Source: an uncultured delta proteobacterium (GTDB taxonomy: Bacteria > Desulfobacterota > Syntrophorhabdia > Syntrophorhabdales > Syntrophorhabdaceae). From it: a DNA stretch of 7,855 nucleotides. Every line of letters begins with the position of its first letter. The stretch's first letter is position 1. Made by a program: the position numbers and the translations under genes. Below the pieces are notes generated by a model. That model saw only the letters and a program-made list of their open reading frames with translations, was not told the DNA's origin and ran no database searches. Location: contig CAIQJW010000324.1 of the NCBI GenBank assembly GCA_903872255.1, positions 1 through 7,855 on the forward strand. Direction: 5' to 3'. Shown piece by piece: positions 1-5,106 of this stretch.

Positions 1-826
1 TATCGAGCGGGAATTTTACATCCATATTGACCCGGAGATTGTTCGGCAGGAAAAATGTATAATCCGGCCGGCCTGATGCATTTTCAAGCGTTTTTTGCTT
101 GATATAGTTGATACCCTCCACCATTCCGACGAGGCGGATGATGTCCTCGGCCATGCGCTCGCCCCACTCCCCGCGCTTTTTAGAGCTTGCCAGCGCCCGT
201 CCAAGGTGTTCGGTCGTATCCTTCAGTTTTAATGTAACGTCCTCATGCTTGCGGATAAGGGTGTTTACCTCTGCCATCTTCTCGCCGCTTATCTTCCCGA
301 CCTCTTCGACGCGCCTCTGTACTTCCTGCAGCGTCTTGCCGATAGATTCAATATTCTTGTCGATAAGCTCTTTCTTTCCTTCGAGCTCTTTTTTTCCTTC
401 GGCATTCTGGGATTTGATCTTTTCTTCGGCGAGTTTCATGAAGTCATCGGCATACAATTTAAACTGGTCCGTATTCCGGGCAAGGGCATCGTGGGATAAC
501 GCTTTAAAGGTCTCGCTTAATTCCTTCCTGATCGCCTCGAAGTTTTGCATTTCCTCTTTGAGGCGCCTGTCCGCGGCTTCACGCTGCGTTATTGCCTGTA
601 TCTTCGATTCACGCTCCGCAATAAGCTCTTTGCGGCATCGTTCCAATTCATCCTGGCTCTGCTGGCGTTGTGCCTTAAGCTCGCTTGTAACGGCTTCCGC
701 CGAACCCGCCCTGGTTTGAAGCTCGACTTGCCGCGACCGCGAACGCAGGGCAACTATTAAAGAACAGACAAAGCCGCCAAGAACAATTCCGGCACAAAAG
801 ATAAGAGATGCGACGAGCCAGTTCAC
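1..826 (-). CDS. rmuC: DNA recombination protein RmuC, N-terminal part (cut by window edge)
   Basis: About 275 codons are present and the C-terminus lies beyond the left edge. The product starts with a membrane anchor (NWLVASLIFCAGIVLGGFVC), followed by a long charged coiled coil rich in Q, E, K and R (roughly residues 35-200). It then enters the conserved RmuC core: SKKRGEWGERMAEDIIRLVG, then GINYIKQ, SGRPDYTFFLP and NMDVKFPLD. RmuC proteins are membrane-anchored coiled-coil proteins with a PD-(D/E)XK-like nuclease core, linked to limiting DNA inversions at short repeats. The GTG start at 826 is chosen because it keeps the anchor and because it overlaps the sixA stop as GTGA, a typical translational coupling. 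Identification is firm; the biochemical role is known only for relatives. Confidence 0.93.
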   Translation of the reverse strand, partial: MNWLVASLIFCAGIVLGGFVCSLIVALRSRSRQVELQTRAGSAEAVTSELKAQRQQSQDELERCRKELIAERESKIQAITQREAADRRLKEEMQNFEAIRKELSETFKALSHDALARNTDQFKLYADDFMKLAEEKIKSQNAEGKKELEGKKELIDKNIESIGKTLQEVQRRVEEVGKISGEKMAEVNTLIRKHEDVTLKLKDTTEHLGRALASSKKRGEWGERMAEDIIRLVGMVEGINYIKQKTLENASGRPDYTFFLPNNLRVNMDVKFPLD

Positions 827-1287
827 CAGATAACCCCGGGGTCTATCGCCCATTCAACAAGCCATTTGCCGTCCCCTGCCGGCTTGAGGCAGACGGTGCT
901 TGCCGGCTTAAGATCGATGATCCTTTTTTCCGCGTTCCCCAAAACAAGAAGGCTAAGGAGCCTGTCGAGAAACGGAAGATGACTCACGATCGCCGTATCT
1001 TCACTCATCAGATTAATTCTGGCAACCCAGGCAGCCGGGTCGTCATTGGGCGCGAGGCCGCCTTCTTCATGCACCTCTTTCTCTGGTTTTAAGGATTCCG
1101 TAATGGCCTGTGCGGTCTCGCGGGCCCTCTTTTTTGTACTGTGAATAACGGTATCGAGCTCAGTGCCCATGAATGAAAGAAATTCCCCCATTCTTCGGGC
1201 AGCTTTCACCCCGTTATCGGTAAGGCCGCGCTCGGGATCTTCATTTTCCGGTTTCGCCTCGCCATGGCGCACAAGATAAAGGAGCAT
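823..1287 (-). CDS. sixA: Phosphohistidine phosphatase SixA (histidine phosphatase superfamily)
   Basis: The 154-residue protein opens with MLLYLVRHGEA, the RHG signature of the histidine phosphatase superfamily, with His8 as the phospho-accepting residue. Further family marks are the R-x-RETA segment at about residues 54-59 and the second catalytic histidine in SHLPF (His103). The length matches SixA, a small cytoplasmic enzyme that removes phosphate from histidine phosphotransfer domains or phosphocarrier proteins such as NPr. The start at 1287 is preceded by GAGGG. The stop overlaps the rmuC start by 4 bp, and the nitroreductase gene ends 58 bp upstream on the same strand, so the three may be cotranscribed. 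A perfect TATAAT at 1343-1338 could give a separate start, but I see no good -35. The actual substrate is not shown by the sequence. Confidence 0.93.
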   Translation of the reverse strand: MLLYLVRHGEAKPENEDPERGLTDNGVKAARRMGEFLSFMGTELDTVIHSTKKRARETAQAITESLKPEKEVHEEGGLAPNDDPAAWVARINLMSEDTAIVSHLPFLDRLLSLLVLGNAEKRIIDLKPASTVCLKPAGDGKWLVEWAIDPGVIW

Positions 1288-1345
1288 TTTCCCTCATGAG
1301 TATTTTATTCGGTTAGGCAAACCACTGCCGGGATCACATTATAAT

Positions 1346-2005
1346 CTATTTCTTACCGATCGGCATTATATAAAGGACCTTCTCGTTTGCCGGCAGATTG
1401 ACCGCCTTGCCTGTCGCGTCGGGATCGAAACCAGCCATGACAACCGTTCCTATACCGAGCGATACCCCCTGGAGATATATATTCTGCGCGGCATGGCCCG
1501 CCTCGAGGTACATCCAGCTCTCATTTTTTGCCCTGTCCTTCGCCCCTGCTATGACAAGCGCAGCCGGCGCTTTCTGTATCCCGGACTGTCCTGCCGCCTT
1601 GTACAATTTCCCCTTCATATCCCCCTCAGCGACAAGCTCAAGCATATGACCCGCCGGGATGTAGCGATACATGCCGGGCTTTAATCCCGTCACATCCCCC
1701 GCAAATAAATAAACGGTCAGGAAATACTGGGCGCGTGCCGAAGGCGCTGTCCTCAAACCCCGGCCGGGCTCGGTTATCCCCTGCGCCGACCAGAGGATCT
1801 GCGACACATCGCCCATAGAAAGGGGAGCGTCCTTATAGGCCCTTACGGTGCGCCTCTCCTTTAGGGCTTTTTCAACAGAGACCGCCCCGTCGTATTTCGG
1901 CTCAGGCAGTTTTATCTGAGCACCGGATTGAATACCCTGGCTATAAGCAGCCGTTGACAGAACGCACAACATAATTGCCGCTATCACACAAACGATATAC
2001 TTCAT
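1346..2005 (-). CDS. Exported SagB-type nitroreductase-family protein
   Basis: The 219-residue protein starts with a clear signal peptide (Lys2, hydrophobic core about residues 4-19, cleavage probably after AYS or AYSQG near residue 22). The rest is a compact nitroreductase/SagB-like FMN domain: a RRTVRAYKD segment at 51-59, which in the family contacts the FMN phosphate; the LWSAQGIT motif at 71-78; GLRTAPSARAQY at 83-94; EAGHAAQNIYLQ at 168-179; and SLGIGTVVMAGF at 182-193. Such proteins bind FMN and carry out NAD(P)H- or other donor-linked reductions or dehydrogenations. The exported subgroup is common in anaerobic proteobacteria, and its substrate is unknown. A strong ribosome site (GGAGGTG, 6 nt from ATG) fixes the start. 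It lies ahead of sixA and rmuC and is divergent from the tRNA-Ala. Confidence 0.9.
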   Translation of the reverse strand: MKYIVCVIAAIMLCVLSTAAYSQGIQSGAQIKLPEPKYDGAVSVEKALKERRTVRAYKDAPLSMGDVSQILWSAQGITEPGRGLRTAPSARAQYFLTVYLFAGDVTGLKPGMYRYIPAGHMLELVAEGDMKGKLYKAAGQSGIQKAPAALVIAGAKDRAKNESWMYLEAGHAAQNIYLQGVSLGIGTVVMAGFDPDATGKAVNLPANEKVLYIMPIGKK

Positions 2006-2099
2006 AATTCACCTCCGATATTAAATGGACTCTCCACATGGTAATAACTTTTCCCTGTATTTGCAACAATCAGGCGAAATTACACCGCGCAGCAAACCA

Positions 2100-2128
2100 T
2101 TGACAATTCAATTCCGGGCTGATATAAC
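2100..2128 (+). promoter_or_regulatory. Sigma70-type promoter of tRNA-Ala
   Basis: TTGACA at 2100-2105 and TATAAC at 2123-2128 are separated by exactly 17 bp. The predicted transcription start near 2135 lies about 5 bp before the mature 5' end of the tRNA. It is a near-consensus stable-RNA promoter. Confidence 0.88.
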
Positions 2129-2139
2129 ACTACTCTTAA

Positions 2140-2215
2140 GGGGCTGTAGCTCAGCTGGGAGAGTGCTTGACTGGCAGTCAAGAGGTCGAGGGTTCGATCC
2201 CCTTCAGCTCCACCA
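2140..2215 (+). tRNA. tRNA-Ala(GGC)
   Basis: The 76-nt gene folds into a full cloverleaf. The 7-bp acceptor pairs GGGGCTG with CAGCTCC and includes the G3:U70 wobble pair, the alanine identity element. The anticodon stem is CTTGA/TCAAG around loop CTGGCAG, with anticodon GGC at 2173-2175 (reads GCC). The T arm is GAGGG/CCCTT around TTCGATC, the discriminator is A, and CCA is encoded. It has its own promoter (2100-2128) and terminator (2224-2254), so it is a single-gene unit. Its 3' end is a common integration target, and the DNA that follows looks accessory. Confidence 0.97.
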
Positions 2216-2223
2216 GTAAATCC

Positions 2224-2254
2224 CCCGCAATTACATTACGTTGCGGGTTTTTTT
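2224..2254 (+). terminator. Rho-independent terminator of tRNA-Ala
   Basis: CCCGCAA (2224-2230) pairs with TTGCGGG (2241-2247) around a 10-nt loop and is followed directly by seven T residues (2248-2254). It starts 9 bp after the tRNA CCA end. Confidence 0.92.
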
Positions 2255-2269
2255 ATGACGTGATTTTGT

Positions 2270-2289
2270 GTCCCCAGACTGTCCCCAGA
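2270..2289 (+). repeat. Tandem GTCCCCAGA repeat, 11-bp period
   Basis: Two identical 9-bp copies of GTCCCCAGA (2270-2278 and 2281-2289) are separated by CT, giving an 11-bp period, about one helical turn. They lie 55 bp downstream of the tRNA-Ala 3' end, the position where tyrosine-integrase arm sites or the 3' end of an integrase gene often sit. No integrase gene remains here, so the role is inferred. The rest of 2255-2449 holds no credible gene. Confidence 0.6.
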
Positions 2290-2449
2290 ACAGGATAGAC
2301 CCTCTATTTTGCCCTCTGTTGCATTTTCTTGTAGGGGGGTGTCCGAGGAAAAGAATGCTTTTTTGGTACCCGTCGGCTTGTTGTGGTGTCGTCGACTGCT
2401 CTGCCCGATACCGGTCGTTTGGGCCGGTCAAAGCTTAACGCATGTTTTT

Positions 2450-2890
2450 CTATTGATTCTTCCTGTTCTTTAGTATTTCTTGCAGGGTTTCCTTTATCAT
2501 TTCCTCTGGGGTTGCCCTTACCAGCGAAGTTCTATATGATTCGCCAGAGACAATGAGGGCTTTACTTTTCGCGTCTCTGAATTGGATGCTAATTCTGATC
2601 ATATAGTTTGTCATGTCCCATTGCCAATTATCTTTATATGTGACCAGAGTGTTAATATCCTCCGGGATATTCTCTTTTTCACCGGCGATAGCCGGATACC
2701 CTATAAGAGATAATTGATCTGCAATGATTGTATTTAGATGTCTCTTGTCAGGCTCAAAACGAACTACAAAGGTCTTACCAAGATCATTGAAGGTCGCTCC
2801 GGGTGCAACGGACGAACTTAAACTGGTTGCACAACCGGAAAATATTAAGGCGGTTATTGCCAGAACGACAAAAATAGAAAATTTCCTCAT
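2450..2890 (-). CDS. Small predicted lipoprotein of unknown function
   Basis: The 146-residue protein has a lipoprotein signal: MRK start, hydrophobic stretch 5-17, and a lipobox ending FSGC with Cys20 as the acylated residue. The residue after Cys is Ala, which in Gram-negative bacteria usually sends lipoproteins to the outer membrane. The mature part has a phenylalanine-rich FVVRFEPDKR segment (about 42-51), an acidic middle (GEKENIPEDI), a conserved-looking tryptophan patch (TYKDNWQWDM), and a second strand-rich block (IRISIQFRDAKSKALIVSGESYR). I do not recognise a characterised family; the two-strand layout resembles small periplasmic domains of unknown function. A GAGGAG site 7 nt before ATG supports the start. 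A candidate promoter lies at 3042-3070, leaving a long leader of about 145 nt. No terminator follows the stop. Confidence 0.85.
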   Translation of the reverse strand: MRKFSIFVVLAITALIFSGCATSLSSSVAPGATFNDLGKTFVVRFEPDKRHLNTIIADQLSLIGYPAIAGEKENIPEDINTLVTYKDNWQWDMTNYMIRISIQFRDAKSKALIVSGESYRTSLVRATPEEMIKETLQEILKNRKNQ

Positions 2891-3151
2891 CCCGCTTCTC
2901 CTCTTTAAGATTTAGGGATTCTCATAAAGCATGGTTTCAGAGGCGGGCGGTTTATGTTCAAGTGATCACCATTGATGAACAGTTCTTCGGATATGCATGC
3001 GATCCAACCCCGGTCCCTCTATACAGGCCTGACGATACACTATCATAAACAAAGAAGACCATGTAATCAATTTTTTAAGGCAATTGTATGGGTATATTTT
3101 CGATATTATTTTAGTGAACTGGCTACACCACAAAAACTCCTATGATAAAAC
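2891..3151. other. Region without a convincing gene
   Basis: No open frame here has a start with a ribosome site and protein-like composition. On the minus strand it contains the likely promoter and leader of the 2450-2890 lipoprotein. An interrupted palindrome, TGTTCA (2955-2960) and TGAACA (2976-2981), encloses the perfect 8-bp palindrome GTGATCAC (2962-2969), and it falls in that leader. Confidence 0.5.
3042..3070 (-). promoter_or_regulatory. Candidate sigma70 promoter for the 2450-2890 lipoprotein
   Basis: Read on the minus strand, TTGATT (3070-3065) and TATGAT (3047-3042) are 17 bp apart. The -10 matches 5 of 6 and the -35 matches 4 of 6 consensus bases. The predicted transcript would start near 3035 and run into the lipoprotein gene. 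The surrounding DNA is AT-rich, so a chance match is possible. Confidence 0.4.
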
Positions 3152-3295
3152 TCAATACGTTTTTTCAGGTATCCTCTCCAAGCGCTCGTTGATCTCCTTA
3201 AGGGCGTCAGCTTTCCCTGCAAGGTCGACCCCAAGCCCCGCCGCCACACCAGCCTTTCGCGCTGTCTCCAACGCAGCAGCACGTCGCCTGCACCC
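3152..3295 (-). pseudogene. Possible gene remnant with coding-like C-terminus
   Basis: The stretch between two stops (TGA at 3298-3296 and TGA at 3154-3152) encodes 47 residues. The last part reads like a real amphipathic protein end (ARKAGVAAG, then DALKEINERLERIPEKTY). No ATG with a ribosome site exists in this frame. An adjacent frame just upstream also looks helical (RLKGAERRRLEGAGDVLL). One frameshift would join them into a short gene downstream of the 3321-3680 gene. This is inference from composition alone; it could equally be noise in GC-rich DNA. Confidence 0.25.
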
Positions 3296-3320
3296 TCAAG
3301 GCGGCGCCTTTCGGCACCCT

Positions 3321-3680
3321 TTAATCTTTCTCCGTAGTCTCGTCCGTCGAAGACGATTCTTCCGCTGCGGGAGAAGTGGACACCAAGTACAGAGGTTGCT
3401 CCTTCTCTTGCTGCTCCGTACCTTTCCCCCACTCGGATATCATTCTCTCGTACGCTTGGATCGCGTCTTCCATGTCCCTTGGTCTTAAGGGCGTAATTGT
3501 CTCGGGCTGAAAGTTCGGCTGCCTCGGTTGAGGTTCCTTGTCCGTATGAATCGAGGAGACGTTGGAACGCGTCTGCCCTATCGAGAACCCACGCGTGTAA
3601 ATCGGGTCGTCCGGTGATGCTTCCGTCGACAATGCCCCTGCTCCCTTCTCCACGTCTGGACCAATCGTATGTCTCACCAT
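3321..3680 (-). CDS. Hypothetical hydrophilic protein (119 aa)
   Basis: I do not recognise this protein. It is very hydrophilic and probably largely disordered: no signal peptide or membrane segment, many P, Q, E, S and T residues, a proline/glutamine-rich centre (KEPQPRQPNFQPETITPLRP, about 48-67), a short likely helix (MEDAIQAYERMISEWGKG, about 70-87), and an acidic Ser/Glu/Thr-rich tail (PAAEESSSTDETTEKD). The start is well supported by GGAGG placed 6 nt before the ATG. It follows the 3752-3973 gene on the same strand with a 71-bp gap, so both may be read from the promoter at 4157-4186. An overlapping frame at 3106-3432 lacks a ribosome site. The composition suits a secreted-effector, phage-structural or scaffold-like adaptor protein, but nothing in the sequence decides between them. 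Confidence 0.6.
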   Translation of the reverse strand: MVRHTIGPDVEKGAGALSTEASPDDPIYTRGFSIGQTRSNVSSIHTDKEPQPRQPNFQPETITPLRPRDMEDAIQAYERMISEWGKGTEQQEKEQPLYLVSTSPAAEESSSTDETTEKD

Positions 3681-3726
3681 ATTCTCCCTCCGTCCATATT
3701 TTTTGACTCCTTGACTTATACGTTCC

Positions 3727-3744
3727 CCGGCGCCGGTGACGTCA
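3727..3744. repeat. Two adjacent perfect palindromes
   Basis: CCGGCGCCGG (3727-3736) is directly followed by TGACGTCA (3737-3744). Both are perfect palindromes and lie in the 71-bp gap between the two unknown genes, 8 bp past the stop of the first. They could form an RNA hairpin or a protein site. No T run follows, so this is not a terminator. Confidence 0.4.
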
Positions 3745-3751
3745 GGATTCC

Positions 3752-3973
3752 TTAGAACCCGAACTCCTCGAACATCTCCGCCGCCTTCTCGCGTGTAAGA
3801 CCGGGATGGTCCTTCACCAGTTGCGAGATTGGGTCGTGCAGTTCGAACTGGGGCGGTGCCATCGAGGGGCCGTTCTTCTTCCGAAGCAGTTTCTCGACCT
3901 TCGGCCTGCTGCCCTTCAGACTGCTGAAGTCCTTCTTCTCCATTTCCAGATTGAACATTTCTTGGTCGTCCAT
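3752..3973 (-). CDS. Small hypothetical protein with C-terminal HPxxxxEKAxEMxxxxGF motif
   Basis: The 73-residue cytoplasmic-looking protein has a charged N-terminal half (MDDQEMFNLEMEKKDFSSLK, then RPKVEKLLRKK), a short proline linker (GPSMAPP) and a C-terminal helical segment, ISQLVKDHPGLTREKAAEM, ending FEEFGF. The same C-terminal pattern recurs in the decayed gene at 4774-4954: 13 of 27 residues are identical, including H-P, REKA, EM and the final GF. This C-terminus is therefore a conserved module of unknown function, perhaps an interaction or recruitment tail. An AAGGAG site 7 nt before ATG supports the start. The gene sits directly downstream of a structured RNA with a terminator (4007-4150), so expression probably depends on read-through or on a signal acting on that RNA. 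An upstream CTCCT (4004-4000) can pair with its ribosome site. Confidence 0.72.
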   Translation of the reverse strand: MDDQEMFNLEMEKKDFSSLKGSRPKVEKLLRKKNGPSMAPPQFELHDPISQLVKDHPGLTREKAAEMFEEFGF

Positions 3974-3979
3974 CGTTGG

Positions 3980-4004
3980 CTCCTTATTTCATAGTCATCA
4001 GGAG
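3980..4004 (-). promoter_or_regulatory. Possible ribosome-site-sequestering hairpin
   Basis: Read on the minus strand, CTCCT (4004-4000) is exactly complementary to AGGAG (3984-3980), the ribosome site of the 3752-3973 gene, with a 15-nt loop. The stem is only 5 bp, so it would be weak alone. GGAG- and CTCC-type segments in the upstream structured RNA could compete for it. Confidence 0.35.
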
Positions 4005-4006
4005 AC

Positions 4007-4034
4007 AAAAAAACCGTCCACATCAGGGACGGTT
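4007..4034 (-). terminator. Rho-independent terminator of the structured RNA
   Basis: On the minus strand AACCGTCC (4034-4027) pairs perfectly with GGACGGTT (4019-4012) around CTGATGT, and a run of T residues follows (T at 4013-4007). It lies between the structured RNA and the 3752-3973 gene, so it either ends a free small RNA or attenuates transcription into that gene. Confidence 0.88.
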
Positions 4035-4150
4035 CAATTCGGAAGGATGGAGATCTTTTCGGGATCATCTCCCGCACATCGGATGGTCTCACCATCCAAG
4101 CACCGTAGTCTCCACTCGGTTGCCGAACCCTTTCGGGTTACTCCTAATGC
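4007..4150 (-). ncRNA. Structured RNA, about 144 nt (small RNA or attenuator leader, unknown class)
   Basis: A sigma70-type promoter and a strong intrinsic terminator bracket about 144 nt with dense secondary structure and no open frame. In 5' to 3' order on the minus strand I see: AACCC-GAAA-GGGTT, a GNRA tetraloop hairpin (4139-4126); ACCG and CGGT enclosing an 11-nt loop with GGA; GGATGGT-GAG-ACCATCC, a 7-bp hairpin; two mutually exclusive stems sharing GGGA (CGGGA-GATGA-TCCCG, or GGAGAT pairing with ATCTCC over a 12-nt loop); then the terminator. A second CCATCC copy could also capture GGATGG. The alternative pairings and the position 33 nt ahead of a gene suggest a riboswitch or attenuator. 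Several GGA motifs, one in a hairpin loop, would also fit a CsrA-binding small RNA. It does not match the c-di-GMP, TPP, fluoride, guanidine, THF or Moco consensus as I remember them. Confidence 0.6.
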
Positions 4151-4156
4151 TGGTAT

Positions 4157-4186
4157 ATTTTACAATCGAGGTGATGGACAAGTCAA
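4157..4186 (-). promoter_or_regulatory. Sigma70-type promoter of the structured RNA
   Basis: On the minus strand TTGACT (4186-4181) and TAAAAT (4162-4157) are 18 bp apart. The predicted start near 4150 precedes the first hairpin. Upstream of the -35 lie two direct copies of GAGGGCAG (4229-4222 and 4216-4209), which could be an activator site. Confidence 0.6.
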
Positions 4187-4208
4187 GAGGGATCTGATCT
4201 TATGTTTC

Positions 4209-4229
4209 CTGCCCTCACAATCTGCCCTC
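4209..4229 (-). repeat. Direct repeat GAGGGCAG upstream of the RNA promoter
   Basis: Two exact 8-bp copies in the same orientation have a 13-bp period and end 22 bp upstream of the -35 hexamer. Position and spacing fit a possible regulator site; no regulator gene is visible nearby. Confidence 0.4.
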
Positions 4230-4311
4230 TAGCACGTTTTTATGTACGCCCTACACTGCCCCGGAAAACGCGTCAGGACCCCCCGCTTTGTGGGGCGTGT
4301 TCGATTATGGC

Positions 4312-4340
4312 TTGACGCTTCAGTGCGCCCCGGCTAGAAT
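4312..4340 (+). promoter_or_regulatory. Sigma70-type promoter of the DUF4156 lipoprotein gene
   Basis: TTGACG (4312-4317) and TAGAAT (4335-4340) are 17 bp apart, each matching 5 of 6 consensus bases. The start near 4347 leaves a leader of about 30 nt containing the G-rich ribosome site. Confidence 0.75.
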
Positions 4341-4376
4341 CTTAGACATATCGATACTGAAAGATGGGGGGTCATA

Positions 4377-4697
4377 TTGAAAGCAATGAGTTGCGGCGCG
4401 ATTGCACTGCTTCTCTTTACGGGTGGATGCGTCACCCTATCACAAAAAGCACAGACCGTCCAAGTCCACACACAGGTTAGTAATCTCTTGGATGGCTGCA
4501 AGAAACTTGGGCCAGTGGTCGGTCAAGGCAAAAGCATGGTCTCGCCAGATCAGGCCATAACTGAAGCGAAGGTGAACCTTCGTGAAAATGTCGCCGACAA
4601 GGGCGGAGATACTGTGGCAATCTTGAACATCGACAATATTACAAACATCACGACGTGGGAAGCACATGTACAGGGCATTGCCTTCAAATGCCATTAA
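4377..4697 (+). CDS. DUF4156-like outer membrane lipoprotein
   Basis: The 106-residue protein is the only plus-strand protein gene in the window. Residues 1-17 are a lipoprotein signal (Lys2, hydrophobic ALLLF) ending in TGGC with Cys18; the +2 residue Val permits outer-membrane sorting. The mature part follows the DUF4156 pattern: a QTVQVHTQV strand, GCKKLGPVVG with a second cysteine (Cys41), an acidic/alanine helix (ITEAKVNLRENVADKGGDTVAI, about 62-83), a final strand GIAFKC and a closing cysteine (Cys105). The two mature cysteines could form a disulfide. The family consists of small envelope lipoproteins of unknown function. A TTG start at 4377 is chosen because the G-run at 4365-4371 sits 5 nt before it; the next ATG (4386) would be too far away. 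The promoter is at 4312-4340. Confidence 0.82.
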   Translation: MKAMSCGAIALLLFTGGCVTLSQKAQTVQVHTQVSNLLDGCKKLGPVVGQGKSMVSPDQAITEAKVNLRENVADKGGDTVAILNIDNITNITTWEAHVQGIAFKCH

Positions 4698-4773
4698 AAA
4701 TGTTCTAAAAAGGATACCCTGACCCGGACCATCCGCGGCCGTGTCGGGATGCAAAGGGCGAAGAATTAATTCC

Positions 4774-4954
4774 TTAGAACCCGTATGCCGTGATCATCTC
4801 CTCCGCCTTCTCGCGTGCAGGATCAGGATGATTTTTCAACATTTGCTCTATATGTCCATTATATTATTTTATCTTGGTTATTATCTTTTCTCGGGCTTAC
4901 GGCAGCGCCGGCAAATAGTAAACCGAACATCAAAATCAAACCATATCTTCTTAT
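4774..4954 (-). pseudogene. Decayed small exported protein sharing the HPxxxxEKAxEMxxxxGF C-terminus
   Basis: Reading the minus strand from 4954 gives a signal-peptide-like start (RRYGLILMFGLLFAGAAVS) followed by PRKDNNQDKII and a stop. One frame over, the sequence resumes as GHIEQMLKNHPDPAREKAEE and ends MITAYGF before TAA at 4776-4774. A single-base change in the AT-rich run at 4858-4873 would join the two. The expected start codon is ATA at 4954-4952 instead of ATG, 8 nt after AAGGGG (4968-4963), so the start may also be lost. The C-terminus aligns with that of the 3752-3973 protein, and the DNA around both stops is identical over ATTCCTTAGAACCCG. It is best read as an exported relative or tail-sharing partner that has degenerated. 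Confidence 0.55.
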
Positions 4955-5025
4955 GAATTTGGCCCCTTTCTTTCACCTGCAACTCGTCGATTTCGCTTGA
5001 ATGAGATTTTAGCAACTAAACCTTG

Positions 5026-5070
5026 TAACAGAGGATACTGTTAACATAGGCGAGAAGCAGGTACCTTCTC
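5026..5070. other. Two short hairpins past the SDR stop
   Basis: TAACAG (5026-5031) pairs with CTGTTA (5038-5043) over a 6-nt loop, and GAGAAG (5052-5057) pairs with CTTCTC (5065-5070) over a 7-nt loop. They lie 37-80 bp beyond the SDR stop on its downstream side. Neither has a T run on the minus strand, so they may stabilise the mRNA 3' end but are not classic terminators. I see nothing else in 4955-5106. Confidence 0.3.
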
Positions 5071-5106
5071 TTGCCGATCAGGTTCACATTGCCACGGTTG
5101 GAAGAA

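Noticed and set aside
108..719. 203-residue plus-strand open frame
   Set aside because: It is the antisense shadow of rmuC; serine/phenylalanine-rich composition and no ribosome site.
2231..2431. 66-residue minus-strand open frame after tRNA-Ala
   Set aside because: It has no ribosome site, a low-complexity basic composition, and runs through the tRNA terminator and the tandem repeat.
3106..3432. 108-residue minus-strand open frame
   Set aside because: It overlaps the better-supported 3321-3680 gene in another frame, lacks a ribosome site and is extremely arginine-rich, typical of a GC-driven shadow frame. Part of it may belong to the remnant noted at 3152-3295.
3987..4001. CTGATGA followed by GAAA, the conserved core of a hammerhead ribozyme
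   Set aside because: Only four bases separate the two motifs, leaving no room for stem II, and stems I and III are not found.
4281..4300. CCCC-GGGG hairpin as a terminator before the DUF4156 lipoprotein
   Set aside because: The stem is short and imperfect with no T run, and it lies upstream of a clear promoter.
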